Positions 49,530 through 60,600 of a DNA stretch of 64,000 bases are shown piece after piece (position 1 is the stretch's first letter; the number at the start of each line of letters is the position of its first letter). This DNA comes from an uncultured Anaerolineales bacterium (GTDB lineage Bacteria; Chloroflexota; Anaerolineae; Anaerolineales; UBA4823): the NCBI GenBank assembly GCA_937928795.1, contig CALFWB010000066.1, forward strand, positions 1 to 64,000, written 5' to 3'. Under the pieces are notes generated by a model, which saw nothing but the letters and a program-made list of their open reading frames with translations, was not told the DNA's origin and searched no databases. A program made the position numbers and the translations under genes.

Positions 49530-50375
49530 TCAGGGTGGGTTCTCTTTACTCGCCTGACGGAGTTGCGATGCTTTCTGGTAGATTTCTCTGCTATTCCAGC
49601 CAGACTCGTCAGCAAGCTGTTGGGCTAGCTCTTTAAGGTTTGTTCCGACGCAAAGTCTTTGACGAATCACTTCGATTAGGCGGTGTTCGTCCCATTTTTG
49701 AGGGGGTGGATGAGAGCCTTCAATAACGAGGGTAATTTCGCCGCGCGGTTTGTCGCTGCCAAAGTGTTCAATGGCTTGAGAGAGATAGCCACGCCAGAAC
49801 TCTTCGTGAAGTTTGGTCAATTCTCTGGCGACGACGACCCTGCGATCACCTAAAACTTGGTGAAGCAAGCGTAGTGTTTTGAGCAAGCGGTGAGGAGCTT
49901 CTAAGAAGACCAGAGTATAGGAGAGCGCAGAAATATTTTCGAGAGAGCGTTTTAGCTCGGTTGATTTGCGCGGTAAGAAACCTAAATAGAGAAAGCGGTC
50001 GGTGGGCAGACCCGAAGCAACCAGCGCAGCAATCGGTGCACACGGGCCGGGAATAGGGCTGATCCGATGTCCGGCTTGGATGGTAGCGTTCACGAGTTCG
50101 TAGCCGGGGTCATTCAGCGCAGGGGTGCCGCTATCAGAGACTAAAGCGACATCCCCTTGTTCTAAGGCTGCAAGGAGGAGAGGAATGCGCCGGGTTTCGT
50201 TCTGATCATAAAGGCTAATCAGCCGCTGGCGAATTTGGTAGTGGTTGAGTAATTTTCGGGTAACGCGGGTATCTTCGGCTGCGATGAGGGAAACACTCTT
50301 GAGAACTTCAATAGCACGGAGAGTGATGTCGGCTAGATTCCCGATCGGTGTAGCGACCAAATACAACGTGCTCAT
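49530..50375 (-). CDS. rsmI: 16S rRNA (cytidine(1402)-2'-O)-methyltransferase
   Basis: LYLVATPIGNLADITLRAIEVLKSVSLIAAEDTRVTRKLLNHY. Confidence 0.95.
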   Translation of the reverse strand: MSTLYLVATPIGNLADITLRAIEVLKSVSLIAAEDTRVTRKLLNHYQIRQRLISLYDQNETRRIPLLLAALEQGDVALVSDSGTPALNDPGYELVNATIQAGHRISPIPGPCAPIAALVASGLPTDRFLYLGFLPRKSTELKRSLENISALSYTLVFLEAPHRLLKTLRLLHQVLGDRRVVVARELTKLHEEFWRGYLSQAIEHFGSDKPRGEITLVIEGSHPPPQKWDEHRLIEVIRQRLCVGTNLKELAQQLADESGWNSREIYQKASQLRQASKENPP

Positions 50376-51541
50376 GCTTCTTGTGGTAAATTGATCGCCG
50401 GTTTTGAGGGTAATCGCTCGAAGATGATGCGGGCAATGTCCATTGCTGCGGACGGGCGGGCGATCCGTTTGCAGGCTTGAACAGCTTGTTGATAGCTTTC
50501 TGGATTTTCAAGCCAAGTGTGCAAGGCTTGTGTGAGGCTTTCATCTGTAGGTGTCCAGAATCCCGCCCCGCGAGAGACAACATAAGACACATTACCGTCT
50601 TCCTGCCCTGGCAATCGAGAATAAAGCAACATAGGTAAAGCGGCGTTGATGGCTTCGGTAATGGTGCCTGGCCCGGCTTTGGTGACCAGAATATCGGCCG
50701 CCTGCATGAAGTCGGGCATTTCCCGCACAAAGCCATAGACTTTGACCATTTGATTCCAACGGCGCGCTTCAAGTGAGTTCTTGAGTTTTTGATTACGCCC
50801 ACAGACGACTACCAAACATAGAGGTAAGGGGAAGCGATCGATGTTGAGCGCAACCCGCTCCATTGGGCCCATGCCCTCGCCGCCTCCAACCAGCATCACG
50901 ATTGGACGATCTTGAGGCCAACCCAACTTTTCACGTAGGGTGTGTTTGTCCGTAGGAGGCTGACAAAAGCGTTGCGCCACCGGCAGCCCGATCACCATGA
51001 CTTGGTCTTCGCGCAACCCGCAAAGGAGGGCTCTTTGGCGCGCTTCTTCCGTGGGGACGATACACAAATCCACGCGCCGATGGTACCAAAAAGCATGGGT
51101 TGTCACCAGATCGGTCACGACGGTGATAAAGGGCGGTCGCCGTTCCCCCAAAGCGCGTAGGACTGGGGCGTTGGCGATAGGGTGAACCGAGACAATGAGG
51201 TCGCTGGGATGAGATTTCACTAACTTGCGGATGTTATGACGGATGAGTGGCCAAGCGCTGTCGGCGATGAGCTTTGCCCGGCGGGAGTCGTTGCTGATGT
51301 AATACCCCCACCCCCAAGCTTGAGGCACGCGCACCATAATGGGATAGAGTTCTGGTAACAAGTCAAAAGGCTTTGGGGCATATTGCTTAAAGATATCCAC
51401 CATTTCAGTCTCAATGGCATTGCCATATTGAAGTTGAAGGGCTTCAATGATCGCTTCTGCGGCGCTGCGATGGCCGCCGCCGGTATCGGAAAACAGAAAC
51501 AGGATGCGTGCTTTGTCAGGGTTGGTTGGTCGGAGTGCCAT
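50372..51541 (-). CDS. MGDG synthase/MurG-like glycosyltransferase
   Basis: [45 protein letters not shown]. Confidence 0.9.
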   Translation of the reverse strand: MALRPTNPDKARILFLFSDTGGGHRSAAEAIIEALQLQYGNAIETEMVDIFKQYAPKPFDLLPELYPIMVRVPQAWGWGYYISNDSRRAKLIADSAWPLIRHNIRKLVKSHPSDLIVSVHPIANAPVLRALGERRPPFITVVTDLVTTHAFWYHRRVDLCIVPTEEARQRALLCGLREDQVMVIGLPVAQRFCQPPTDKHTLREKLGWPQDRPIVMLVGGGEGMGPMERVALNIDRFPLPLCLVVVCGRNQKLKNSLEARRWNQMVKVYGFVREMPDFMQAADILVTKAGPGTITEAINAALPMLLYSRLPGQEDGNVSYVVSRGAGFWTPTDESLTQALHTWLENPESYQQAVQACKRIARPSAAMDIARIIFERLPSKPAINLPQEA

Positions 51542-51743
51542 GGGAAAGGATCACCTTTTTGAGACGATGAGCAAGTTCTCGGCGCGATAGCAAAATACGC
51601 CGCCCGCAAACGAGACATTCTAAGCCGATATCTGCTCCTAAGCGGACAACTCGCCATTCGTAGCTACCGCAAGGATGCGGTTTGCGTAAGCGGAGGATGT
51701 CGTCAAGTTGGATATCTGGTAACATCTGCTTTGCTCTAGACAA
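51516..51743 (-). CDS. DUF951 domain protein
   Basis: [15 protein letters not shown]-like segment [41 protein letters not shown]; start may be 51722. Confidence 0.85.
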   Translation of the reverse strand: MSRAKQMLPDIQLDDILRLRKPHPCGSYEWRVVRLGADIGLECLVCGRRILLSRRELAHRLKKVILSHGTPTNQP

Positions 51744-51890
51744 AAAATTTTTTTTTGCCCTCGTTGTTCAGAGAGGGGTTTTTTGGATTATAACATGCTG
51801 GTTTTCTCCATAATAGGAAAGATGTGGGGTGAGTTCTTCGGTTTGCCAAAGAGGAGATGGTATAATCGCATTACGGTTAGGAAAGATTTC

Positions 51891-52538
51891 ATGTTGATGA
51901 ATTTCGATCTCTCTACACTCCTCGCCCATTTATTTGTTTTGTTGACAGCCTTTTCTGTCCATGAATTCGCTCACGCCTGGACGGCAAATTATTTTGGTGA
52001 CCCGACCCCGAGAATGAACGGACGGTTGACCTTAAACCCATTAGCTCATTTGGATCCGATCGGTTCTTTGTTGTTGTTAGTGGCGGGATTCGGTTGGGCA
52101 AAGCCGGTGCCGGTTAACCCTTATGCCCTACAACGAAAGTCGTCCTCTGCTATGATGTTAGTTGCTCTTGCGGGTCCGCTATCGAATCTGGCTATGGCAC
52201 TGGTCGCCGCAATTCCATTCCGCATGGGGTGGGTTTCTCTTGAGGAAGCTATTTTTGCCATCCAAACCCGATCGAGTCACCTCCTGCCGACTCTTCCCCA
52301 ATTGCTCTATGTTTTTATCCAGATCAATCTCCTGTTGATGCTGTTCAATCTATTGCCGATTGCTCCTTTGGATGGTGAAAAGATTGCGGAGTATTTCTTT
52401 CCCCCAAGGTGGGTGCAATTCTTAGATGCGATTCGCCCTTATGGGCCGATCATCCTGATGGCAATCGTTTTTCTGGGTGTTTTGGGGTACATTATCAGTC
52501 CGCCTTTGTGGTTTCTGATGCGCGTTCTGATTGGCTAA
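51891..52538 (+). CDS. Site-2 protease family (M50) protein
   Basis: SVHEFAHAWTANYFGDPTPRMNGRLTLNPLAHLDPIG; NLLPIAPLDGEKI. Confidence 0.93.
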   Translation: MLMNFDLSTLLAHLFVLLTAFSVHEFAHAWTANYFGDPTPRMNGRLTLNPLAHLDPIGSLLLLVAGFGWAKPVPVNPYALQRKSSSAMMLVALAGPLSNLAMALVAAIPFRMGWVSLEEAIFAIQTRSSHLLPTLPQLLYVFIQINLLLMLFNLLPIAPLDGEKIAEYFFPPRWVQFLDAIRPYGPIILMAIVFLGVLGYIISPPLWFLMRVLIG

Positions 52539-52541
52539 TTC

Positions 52542-53075
52542 GTGGGTCGGCTTTATCGCTTTTGGCAGTTTTGGAGCGCCTTGCGGGCGAAGACAGAAGA
52601 AGAAGATCGAGAATTGGTCGAGCGGCTTCTGACCCCGTCACTCGTTTATCTATTTGATCGTCTTGAGCGCTCTGAGAAAGCTCATGCCATCAGGGTATGC
52701 CAAAAATTGATTGAACAAGGTGAAGGGGATGAGCTTTTGCTTTCCGCAGCCTTACTCCACGATATTGGGAAAATCCGCTATCGATTAAGGCTTTGGGAAA
52801 GGGTGTGGATTGTTCTTTTCAGGTGGTTTTCAAGAAAGTTGGGGATAAAATTAAGATTGAAAGATCAGGATTTGTCAAAGGTTTCATGGTGGCAACGACC
52901 CTTATTGGTAGGGCAATTTCACCCGATCTGGGGTGCAGAGTTGTTGCGTGAGCAAGGAGTCAATGAGCAAATCGTTTGGTTGGTGCAACATCATCAGGAT
53001 CATGAAGAGCTTGATTTTGTCTTACCCGAAGCAACGAAGTTAAGTAAATTGCAGAAAGTGGATCAGGTGAGCTAA
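52542..53075 (+). CDS. HD domain protein
   Basis: AALLHDIGKIRYRL and HHQDHEE. Confidence 0.85.
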   Translation: MGRLYRFWQFWSALRAKTEEEDRELVERLLTPSLVYLFDRLERSEKAHAIRVCQKLIEQGEGDELLLSAALLHDIGKIRYRLRLWERVWIVLFRWFSRKLGIKLRLKDQDLSKVSWWQRPLLVGQFHPIWGAELLREQGVNEQIVWLVQHHQDHEELDFVLPEATKLSKLQKVDQVS

Positions 53076-53085
53076 GGAGAAGTCG

Positions 53086-54078
53086 ATGATTATTACGATT
53101 ATTGGATTGGGAAAGATCGGTTGTTCTTTGGGGTTAGCGCTAGGGGAAAAAGCGGGAGACATTCAACGAATCGGGCACGACCGAGAGATAAATGCAGCTC
53201 AAGAGGCGAAAAGGGTAGGGGCAATTGATGCCTATGCAATCAATCTTCATCAAGCGGTGCAGGATGCTGACGTTGTCTTTTTGGCGCTGCCGTTTGATCA
53301 AATTCGAGAGACCGTTCAACAGATTGCACAGGACTTAACACCAGGCGCAGTTGTCATCGATCTAAGCCCTGCAAAACAGAAGGTCTCCGAATGGATGGGG
53401 AGTCTACTACCCCCGAATCGGTATTATATCGGCTGGAATCTTGCCATTAACCCTGCTTATCTTCAAGATACAAGCAAAGGGGTAAGCGCTGCAAGGCGAG
53501 ACTACTTTTACCAAGGGGTCGTGGCTGTCACTGCACCGCCCGGCATGCCGGCTGAGGTTTATGACCTGATGGGGGGATTAATTCATAGGATCGGGTCGCA
53601 GCCATTGTTTGCGGACATGATCGAAATGGACGGTGTGCTAGCCGAAGCGCAGGTCATCCCGCAATTGCTTTCGGCTTTGATGGTTTATACGCTCGCCCGT
53701 CAACCCGGTTGGCGAGAGGCGCGCAAATTTGCCGCCCAAGACTTTTGGGAAATGGGACTGCCAATTGCGAAGTCAACCTCAGCGGCGGAATTGTCACACA
53801 CCTTATCTGCCAATCGAGAAACAGTAGAGCGGTTAATCAATGACTTGCTCACAGTGTTGGTTGAGTGGCGTGAACAAATTCACAACGGTGAAGTTGAGGG
53901 GTTAACCCAGAGCCTACTCGATGCACAACAACGATTTGAGCAATGGCAAACAGAACGGATGGCAGCAAACTGGGTTTTGGAAGAAAGCGGCATTCGGCGC
54001 GAAGACCTGCCAACTTCTAGGGAGGTCTTTGGGCGATTAGTGGGTTTGGGGAATCGGAAAAGGGATCGAAATAAGTGA
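53086..54078 (+). CDS. Prephenate dehydrogenase-like NAD(P)-binding protein
   Basis: [46 protein letters not shown]. Confidence 0.75.
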   Translation: MIITIIGLGKIGCSLGLALGEKAGDIQRIGHDREINAAQEAKRVGAIDAYAINLHQAVQDADVVFLALPFDQIRETVQQIAQDLTPGAVVIDLSPAKQKVSEWMGSLLPPNRYYIGWNLAINPAYLQDTSKGVSAARRDYFYQGVVAVTAPPGMPAEVYDLMGGLIHRIGSQPLFADMIEMDGVLAEAQVIPQLLSALMVYTLARQPGWREARKFAAQDFWEMGLPIAKSTSAAELSHTLSANRETVERLINDLLTVLVEWREQIHNGEVEGLTQSLLDAQQRFEQWQTERMAANWVLEESGIRREDLPTSREVFGRLVGLGNRKRDRNK

Positions 54079-54094
54079 GATGAGGAGGTCTAAA

Positions 54095-55276
54095 ATGACA
54101 AGCGCCTTGACTTGGATAGGAGATGAAATCCAGAATCTCAAAGCAGCGGGATTATATAACCGCATCCGCACGCTGAGCTCCCCGCAAGGAGCGTGGTTGG
54201 TTGTGGATGGCAAAAAGGTCTTGAATTTCTGTTCAAACAATTATTTGGGCTTAGCCAACCATCCCAAAGTAGTGCAGGCGGCCCAAGCTGCGATGGAGAA
54301 GTACGGAGTCGGGCCGGCCGCAGTGCGCACGATTGCCGGCACCATGGATTTACATATCGAATTGGAAAAACGCTTGGCGGCTTTCAAAGGGGTGGAAGCA
54401 GCGATTACCTTCCAGTCTGGTTTCAATGCCAACCTAGCTACCATACCTGCATTAGTTGGCAAGGAAGATGTTATCTTTTCCGATGAACTTAACCATGCCA
54501 GCATCATCGATGGTTGTCGCCTATCGGGGGCAAAGATCGTGCGTTACAACCATTGCGATCCGCAGGATTTGGACAAAGCTTTGTTTGAGGAACGGCGCAA
54601 CCACCCGCGCGCCTTAGTGGTCACCGATGGTGTCTTCAGCATGGATGGTGACATTGCCCCGCTTGATCAGATTTATGAGGTTGCTAGAAAGCACGATGCA
54701 ATCCTGATGGTGGATGATGCGCATGGCGAAGGAGTGCTCGGCAAAGGTGGGCGGGGAATTGTTGACCACTATGACTTGCATGGCAAAGTTGATATCGAAG
54801 TTGGCACACTATCGAAAGCCTTTGGGGTGGTTGGCGGTGTTGTGGCAGGGAATGGCTTGATTGTCGAATGGCTGAGACAGCGTGCTCGTCCCTTTTTGTT
54901 TTCCTCGGCCATGACAGTTCCGGATACGGCAGCTTGCTTGGCTAGCCTTGAAATTTTGGAGAGTTCAACCGAATTAGTGGACCGCCTTTGGGAAAACACG
55001 CGGTTCTTCAAGGACGAGATGCGCAAAGTCGGTTTTGATTTGGGGAAGAGTGTGACACCCATTACCCCGGTGATGTTAGGTGAGGCCCCCTTGGCTCAAG
55101 AGTTCAGTAAAGCCTTGTTTGAAGAGGGTGTTTTTGCCATGGCAATTGGATTCCCAACAGTCCCGCGCGGTAAAGCGCGCATTCGCGTGATGATCTCGGC
55201 GGCTCACCAGCAAGAAGACTTGGAACGCGGTTTGGAGATTTTCACTAAGGTCGGAAAAAAATTGAGTGTGATCTAA
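54095..55276 (+). CDS. Glycine C-acetyltransferase / AONS-family PLP enzyme
   Basis: [69 protein letters not shown]. Confidence 0.92.
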   Translation: MTSALTWIGDEIQNLKAAGLYNRIRTLSSPQGAWLVVDGKKVLNFCSNNYLGLANHPKVVQAAQAAMEKYGVGPAAVRTIAGTMDLHIELEKRLAAFKGVEAAITFQSGFNANLATIPALVGKEDVIFSDELNHASIIDGCRLSGAKIVRYNHCDPQDLDKALFEERRNHPRALVVTDGVFSMDGDIAPLDQIYEVARKHDAILMVDDAHGEGVLGKGGRGIVDHYDLHGKVDIEVGTLSKAFGVVGGVVAGNGLIVEWLRQRARPFLFSSAMTVPDTAACLASLEILESSTELVDRLWENTRFFKDEMRKVGFDLGKSVTPITPVMLGEAPLAQEFSKALFEEGVFAMAIGFPTVPRGKARIRVMISAAHQQEDLERGLEIFTKVGKKLSVI

Positions 55277-55277
55277 C

Positions 55278-55508
55278 TTAACTGCGGTCGGCAAAAGGAT
55301 CGACCAAGGGGTTGGTTCCCGACCAAACACAGCCGGCATGTTCATCGTAGTTGCAGATCGTACCATGCGAGCAGCGATGGGCAAGCACGCGCGGCGGCGT
55401 ATCGGGCATCCATTCGGGTGGATAGACAACTTCGACCTCAAACTGTACGTCGCAGCCAGCTTGATTGCAAAAACGGGTCTTATAGATTTCCCAAACTCGC
55501 ATTGCCAT
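55278..55508 (-). CDS. Small conserved-looking Cys-containing protein of unknown function
   Basis: 76-aa ORF with C14, C19, C46, C52 and C60 plus conserved-looking aromatic/Pro motifs; strong position after kbl. Confidence 0.55.
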   Translation of the reverse strand: MAMRVWEIYKTRFCNQAGCDVQFEVEVVYPPEWMPDTPPRVLAHRCSHGTICNYDEHAGCVWSGTNPLVDPFADRS

Positions 55509-55553
55509 ACGATACCTCCAAGAGCATCAGACTCAATGATAAATGGATTATAT

Positions 55554-55676
55554 GACTCTACTGCAAAAACATTGAATTCTCACCACGAATACACAGAGTC
55601 ACGAAGTTCTTCTTCATTATCACCTCGGTGCCTCCGTGTCTCTGTGGTTTGATTTTGACCTTTTTGCAGTGAACTC
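55554..55676. repeat. ~123-bp hairpin-forming MITE-like element
   Basis: ACTGCAAAAA (55560-55569) / TTTTTGCAGT (55661-55670) inverted; inner imperfect inverted CACCACGAATACACAGAGTCACGAAG / CCTCGGTGCCTCCGTGTCTCTGTGGTTT; ATTATAT on both sides. Confidence 0.7.
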
Positions 55677-55816
55677 ATTATATTTTATTGCAAGCAATTT
55701 GCAAAGTGCAGGGTGTCATGTAATATCCTGACAAAATTCGTCTACTTCGACAGAACAGTTCCTTTGACTTTATTTTTGTCGGCAAGTATGGTTTAATGAA
55801 TTTGAAGGAGGATCAT

Positions 55817-56404
55817 ATGGAAATCCGTGATCTGAACGACGAGGAGAAAAAATATCTACTGAAAGTCGCCCGTCGGGCATTGGAAGAGCAGTTCGGAATT
55901 AAGTCGCCGCATGAATTACCTCCTCCTTCAGAATCCTTGCTGCAACCTGCAGCAACCTTTGTGACCCTGACCATTCAGGGCGAGTTAAGGGGGTGTGTTG
56001 GCGCGCTAGAAGCTTATCAGCCTCTAATCGAAGATGTGAAAGAGCACGCCCTTGCGGCTGCGTTTCAAGATTTCCGCTTTCCTCCGCTAACTAAGGAAGA
56101 ATTACCTTTGATTGAGATCGAAATCTCAGTTCTTACCAAACCACAACATATAGACTACAACCAACCACTTGATCTGCCAAGTTTGCTGAAACCTTACGAG
56201 GATGGGGTTGTATTATCTTGGCGGGGCAGAAGAGCTACGTTTTTACCCCAAGTGTGGCACAAAATCTCCGATCCGAGGGAATTTCTCGATCATTTGTGTA
56301 TGAAAATGGGCACCGACCCTCATCTTTGGCGCAGAGAAGTTTTAAGTGTTTCGATTTATCATGTGATCGAATTTCGGGAAAGAGAATACCTTAGAGCTGA
56401 GTAA
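55817..56404 (+). CDS. AMMECR1 domain / AmmeMemoRadiSam system protein A
   Basis: ATFVTLTIQGELRGCVGALEAYQPL; AFQDFRFPPLTKEELPLIEIEISVL. Confidence 0.92.
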   Translation: MEIRDLNDEEKKYLLKVARRALEEQFGIKSPHELPPPSESLLQPAATFVTLTIQGELRGCVGALEAYQPLIEDVKEHALAAAFQDFRFPPLTKEELPLIEIEISVLTKPQHIDYNQPLDLPSLLKPYEDGVVLSWRGRRATFLPQVWHKISDPREFLDHLCMKMGTDPHLWRREVLSVSIYHVIEFREREYLRAE

Positions 56405-56657
56405 ATTGAGCAATGTTTAGCACAAAGATTGTTGCTCTTTTCATGTCGCTTTCTTGTGGCCGAGTGGTGTGTTCGCGGATGATTTTTAATGCTTCCTGAA
56501 GGCGATCGTCTTCAACACCAATCATCAACGTTGTTGACCCTTTACGAAGGAAGCCCCCCGTTGACGCCACTTGAGTCACCCGATAATCAGCACCAATCAA
56601 TGCTTGACAGACGGCTTCGTTATCTACATCCCTGATAATGGCAATAATGAGTTTCAT
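56391..56657 (-). CDS. Cyclic-di-AMP receptor (DarA/PstA-like, PII-like fold)
   Basis: MKLIIAIIRDVDNEAVCQALIGADYRVTQVASTGGFLRKGSTTLMIGVED. Confidence 0.85.
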   Translation of the reverse strand: MKLIIAIIRDVDNEAVCQALIGADYRVTQVASTGGFLRKGSTTLMIGVEDDRLQEALKIIREHTTRPQESDMKRATIFVLNIAQFTQL

Positions 56658-56660
56658 GGT

Positions 56661-57002
56661 TTAGAGCTCCTCATACGATTCGATGGGGATAAAGAAGACG
56701 GTTGCTCCCCCGATTGTGATTGGTGTGGAGACTGGAATAGGAAGCGGAGTTCCTTCTAACGGCGTGGCGATGTATTCAATGCGTTCATGGCAATAAGTGT
56801 GAATAATGTCTAAAAAGGATTGGACTTCTGTCTCTGGAACTCGGACGAGCAGCGTGCTATTTCTTTTGCCTAATAACGCCCCGTGTGTGGAGATGCTAAC
56901 CAGATCAAAGCCAGCTTTTTGAAGAGCATCACAGGCTCTTCTTTCATCCTGACTTTGTACGATGGCAATCGCGAGATAGATTTGATCGCTTTGGGATATC
57001 AT
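56661..57002 (-). CDS. Second, divergent DarA-like/PII-like protein
   Basis: LAIAIVQSQDERRACDALQKAGFDLVSISTHGALLGKRNSTLLVRVPE; same arrangement as 56391-56657. Confidence 0.75.
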   Translation of the reverse strand: MISQSDQIYLAIAIVQSQDERRACDALQKAGFDLVSISTHGALLGKRNSTLLVRVPETEVQSFLDIIHTYCHERIEYIATPLEGTPLPIPVSTPITIGGATVFFIPIESYEEL

Positions 57003-57217
57003 GAGTTCTTAGCATCTGAAAGATTGTTCTCTAAGACTAAGACAGATGAATCAATTTTACCGTAGGAGCGTAGAAAAATGGAGGAAAGAATCAGAAACAA
57101 ATTTGGATTTAGGATGGGCGGGATGATTGAACCAGAACGAATTCTGGGTTGGTGTGTTCTAAAAATGAAGAGTTTCAGTAGCTTGTGCTAGAATAGATTA
57201 GGCTAAAGGAGCAAACC

Positions 57218-57688
57218 TTGAATGAGAAATTAGAAATTCGTGGTCGTTATTTTGAAGAGTTTGTCGTAGGACAATCCTATACCAGCGTTGGTAGGACGAT
57301 TACCGAGCACGATGTGCTAACTTTCGCCGGTTTATCCGGTGATTATAATCAGATTCACACCGACTCCGAATTCGCTAAGACAACTCCTTATGGGCAACGA
57401 ATTGCTCATGGGCTTTTGGGTTTAGCAATTGCGAGTGGTTTAGCGATGAGGACGGGCATTCTCGAAGGCACTGTTCTTGCATTTCGAGAGATAGAAGAAT
57501 GGAAATTTATCAAGCCTGTGTTTATTGGCGATACCCTTCAGGTTGAAATGCGAGTCGTTGAAGTAAAAGCCTTGCCCCGACTGGGTGGAGGAATGGTTTC
57601 CATCCAAGTTGATGTGATCAATCAAAGGGCCGAATCGGTAATGAAAGGAAAGTGGTTGGTGCTCGTTGCCTCTAAACCACAACCATAA
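57218..57688 (+). CDS. MaoC family dehydratase
   Basis: TITEHDVLTFAGLSGDYNQIHTDSEFAKTTPYGQRIAHGLLGLAIASGL. Confidence 0.93.
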   Translation: MNEKLEIRGRYFEEFVVGQSYTSVGRTITEHDVLTFAGLSGDYNQIHTDSEFAKTTPYGQRIAHGLLGLAIASGLAMRTGILEGTVLAFREIEEWKFIKPVFIGDTLQVEMRVVEVKALPRLGGGMVSIQVDVINQRAESVMKGKWLVLVASKPQP

Positions 57689-57697
57689 GGAGCAAAG

Positions 57698-60600
57698 ATG
57701 AGTGAGCCACTTAGTTCTCCTTCTGATCAGGACGCCGCAAAGCGCTTTCGACGGTTGTTATCAGAAGGAGAAGACGAAACATCAGAAGCCTCATCACTCG
57801 AGAGTTTGACGACCGGTAAACTTAGCCGTCATCCTACAGGTGAGCCGGAACGAACGGGCGGATGGTTTGAGGAGATCGAGCCGCCTGGAGAAAGCGAGCC
57901 TTCTCCAGCCGAGGATTTCGTTGGAGAAGGAGAAGGCAAAGGCGAGCAAGAAGAAGAGACGAAACTTCGCGAGCCGCCCCCACCGGAATTCGGCAGCACT
58001 CCACCTCATCCTTCCCCGCCAATTGGCACCTATGGCTTACCCTTGCCGCGGCGGATTACCGAAACCGATTCCGATGCCACCCGAGTAGCTCCACGCACCA
58101 GAGCCTCGGAGGCGACACGAGTTCACCCTGTCTCCCCGGATCCTACCAGAGTTAATCCCCTAAAATCAAACCGGCCTGCTCAGTCTGTGTCTCGAACGCA
58201 ATTCTCTCAAACCGGGGAACGGCCTCCTTCAATGACCTCACAAAAGGTTTTAGAACCGCCCAATAAGCAGGAAGGCAAATTTGATTGGAGTATTGTCAGC
58301 GGTTGTTTTGTACGGAGTTTCGTCTTGGCCTTATTTGGGGGTGTCATCTTAACTGTGTGCTTATTCTCGATTATGCTCATTCAGTATTTCCGTATTCTGC
58401 AAGAACTGCCCGATATTGAAAATCTGCGTGAGCGGGCATCAAAATTTGAAACGACCCGTATCCTTGATCGAAACGGAAACGTTCTTTATGAGATCCTTGA
58501 TCCGAACGCGGGGCGGCGGACTTACGTTCCACTTGAGAGAATTTCGCCTTATCTGGTGGCTGCCACGATTGCTACCGAGGATAAGGAATACTACAATCAT
58601 CCTGGCTACGATGTCTTCGCTATCTTTCGCGCCTTTTATCAAAATCTGAGTAGTGGGGATACGGTATCTGGAGCATCGACAATTACCCAGCAGTTAGCGC
58701 GCAATTTGCTTTTTAGCCCTGAAGAACGCAGTAATCGATCCTATCAACGCAAAGTGCGTGAAGCCATTTTGGCGGCTGAATTAACGCGGCGCTATTCCAA
58801 GGACGAGATTTTGGAGATTTATCTCAATGAAAATTACTATGGCAATCTTGCCTACGGCGTTGAGGCAGCCGCGGAAACCTACTTTCGGACGACAGCCGAT
58901 AAGCTCACCTTGGCGCAAGCAGCCTTTCTTGCGGGGTTGCCTCAAGCCCCTTCGATATACGATATCTACACCAACCGAGAGGCGACTCTAAAGCGGTTTA
59001 GTGATGTTTTAGTCCTGATGTATCGCGTCAGTCAAGAGCAGGGTTGTATTTATGTGAGTAACTCTCCTCAACCCGTATGTGTTGATCCGGTAACTGCGAC
59101 GAAGGCACGCGAGGAAATCCTCAACTACACTTTTCCCTCTCCGAATATTCCCATGAAGCATCCGCATTGGGTGAATTATATTCGCCAGCAATTGGAAGCG
59201 GAATACGATGTCCAGACCATCTACCGCTCTGGGTTTTCGGTTTATACCACTTTAGATAGTGAGCTGCAGCAAATTGCGGAGCGTTTGGTCAAAGAACAGG
59301 TAAGCCGCTTGCGAGAGAAAAACGTGAAGAGTGGGGCTTTAGTGGCAATTCACCCTCCGACTGGAGAAATCTTGGCAATGGTCGGATCAGCCGATTTTGA
59401 AGATGAAACCATTGATGGACAGGTGAATATGGCAATTAGCCCGCGCCAGCCGGGTTCCTCGATCAAACCCATCACCTATCTTGCGGCTTTTGAGAAGGGT
59501 TGGACTCCAGCCACTCTGATTTGGGATGTCCCTTCGGAGTTCCCTCCTTCGGGACGCCCTGAAGACCCGCGTCCGCCCTATAAACCGGTCAACTACGATG
59601 AGAGATTTCACGGTCCGGTAACCGTTCGCGCAGCTTTAGCGAACTCTTATAACGTGCCGGCAGTAAAGGCGCTGCAATTTGTTGGTATCTATGATGATCC
59701 ACTGATTCCCGGTGAAGATGGATTTCTGGCGATGGCGAGGAGGTTGGGCATTACAACTTTAACTCGCGAGGATTATGGCTTATCGCTGACGTTGGGCGGT
59801 GGGGACGTTACGCTCTTAGAACTGACAAATGTGTATGCTATTCTGGCAAACATGGGACGAAAGACGCCCTTGATTTCCATTACGAAGATCTTTGATCACG
59901 AGGGTAATGTGGTCTATGAAGCGCCGCGAGGTCCCGTTCAGCAGGTGCTGCGCCCAGAGCATGTTTTCCTCATCACTTCGATATTATCGGATAACGAGGC
60001 GAGAGCGCCAATGTTTGGCAGGGACTCGCCCTTGAACTTGCCGTTTCCGGCTGCAGCTAAGACAGGGACGACCAATGATTTCCGCGATAATTGGACGCTT
60101 GGATACACGCCAGATTTAGCAGTGGGTGTCTGGGTGGGAAATGCGGACTACACCCCGATGAGCGATGTCAGTGGCATCAGCGGGGCTGCTCCAATTTGGT
60201 CGGCTTTTATGCAACAGGCTGTACCAAGGGTTGCAGGAGGGAAAGTTACCCCGTTTGTGCGCCCAGCAGGCATTGTGGATCGGATTATCTGTGCTGTTTC
60301 TGGCACAGAGCCCTCGCAGTGGTGTCCGAAGCAGACGACAGAAATCTTTGCTGCTGATCAACCTCCTCTTCCCAAGGAGGAAGATTTATGGCAAATGGCG
60401 CAAATTGACACCTGGACCGGCCTAAAGGCATCCTCAGCCTGTTCGGATTTTACCAAAGAGGAGTTTGTCCTCAATGTGACCGATCCGTTTGCAAAAAAGT
60501 GGATTCAAAAAGACCCAGAAGGCAAAAAGTGGGCGGAACGGAACGGCTTTGAGAAGAAGATCCGCTTTGCGCCAGAACGGGAATGCAAATCCGATGATCC

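Noticed and set aside
51750-51790. CCCTC...GAGGGG followed by TTTTTT as a terminator
   Set aside because: Stem is only 5-6 bp and it lies between divergent genes, where no plus-strand transcript needs terminating
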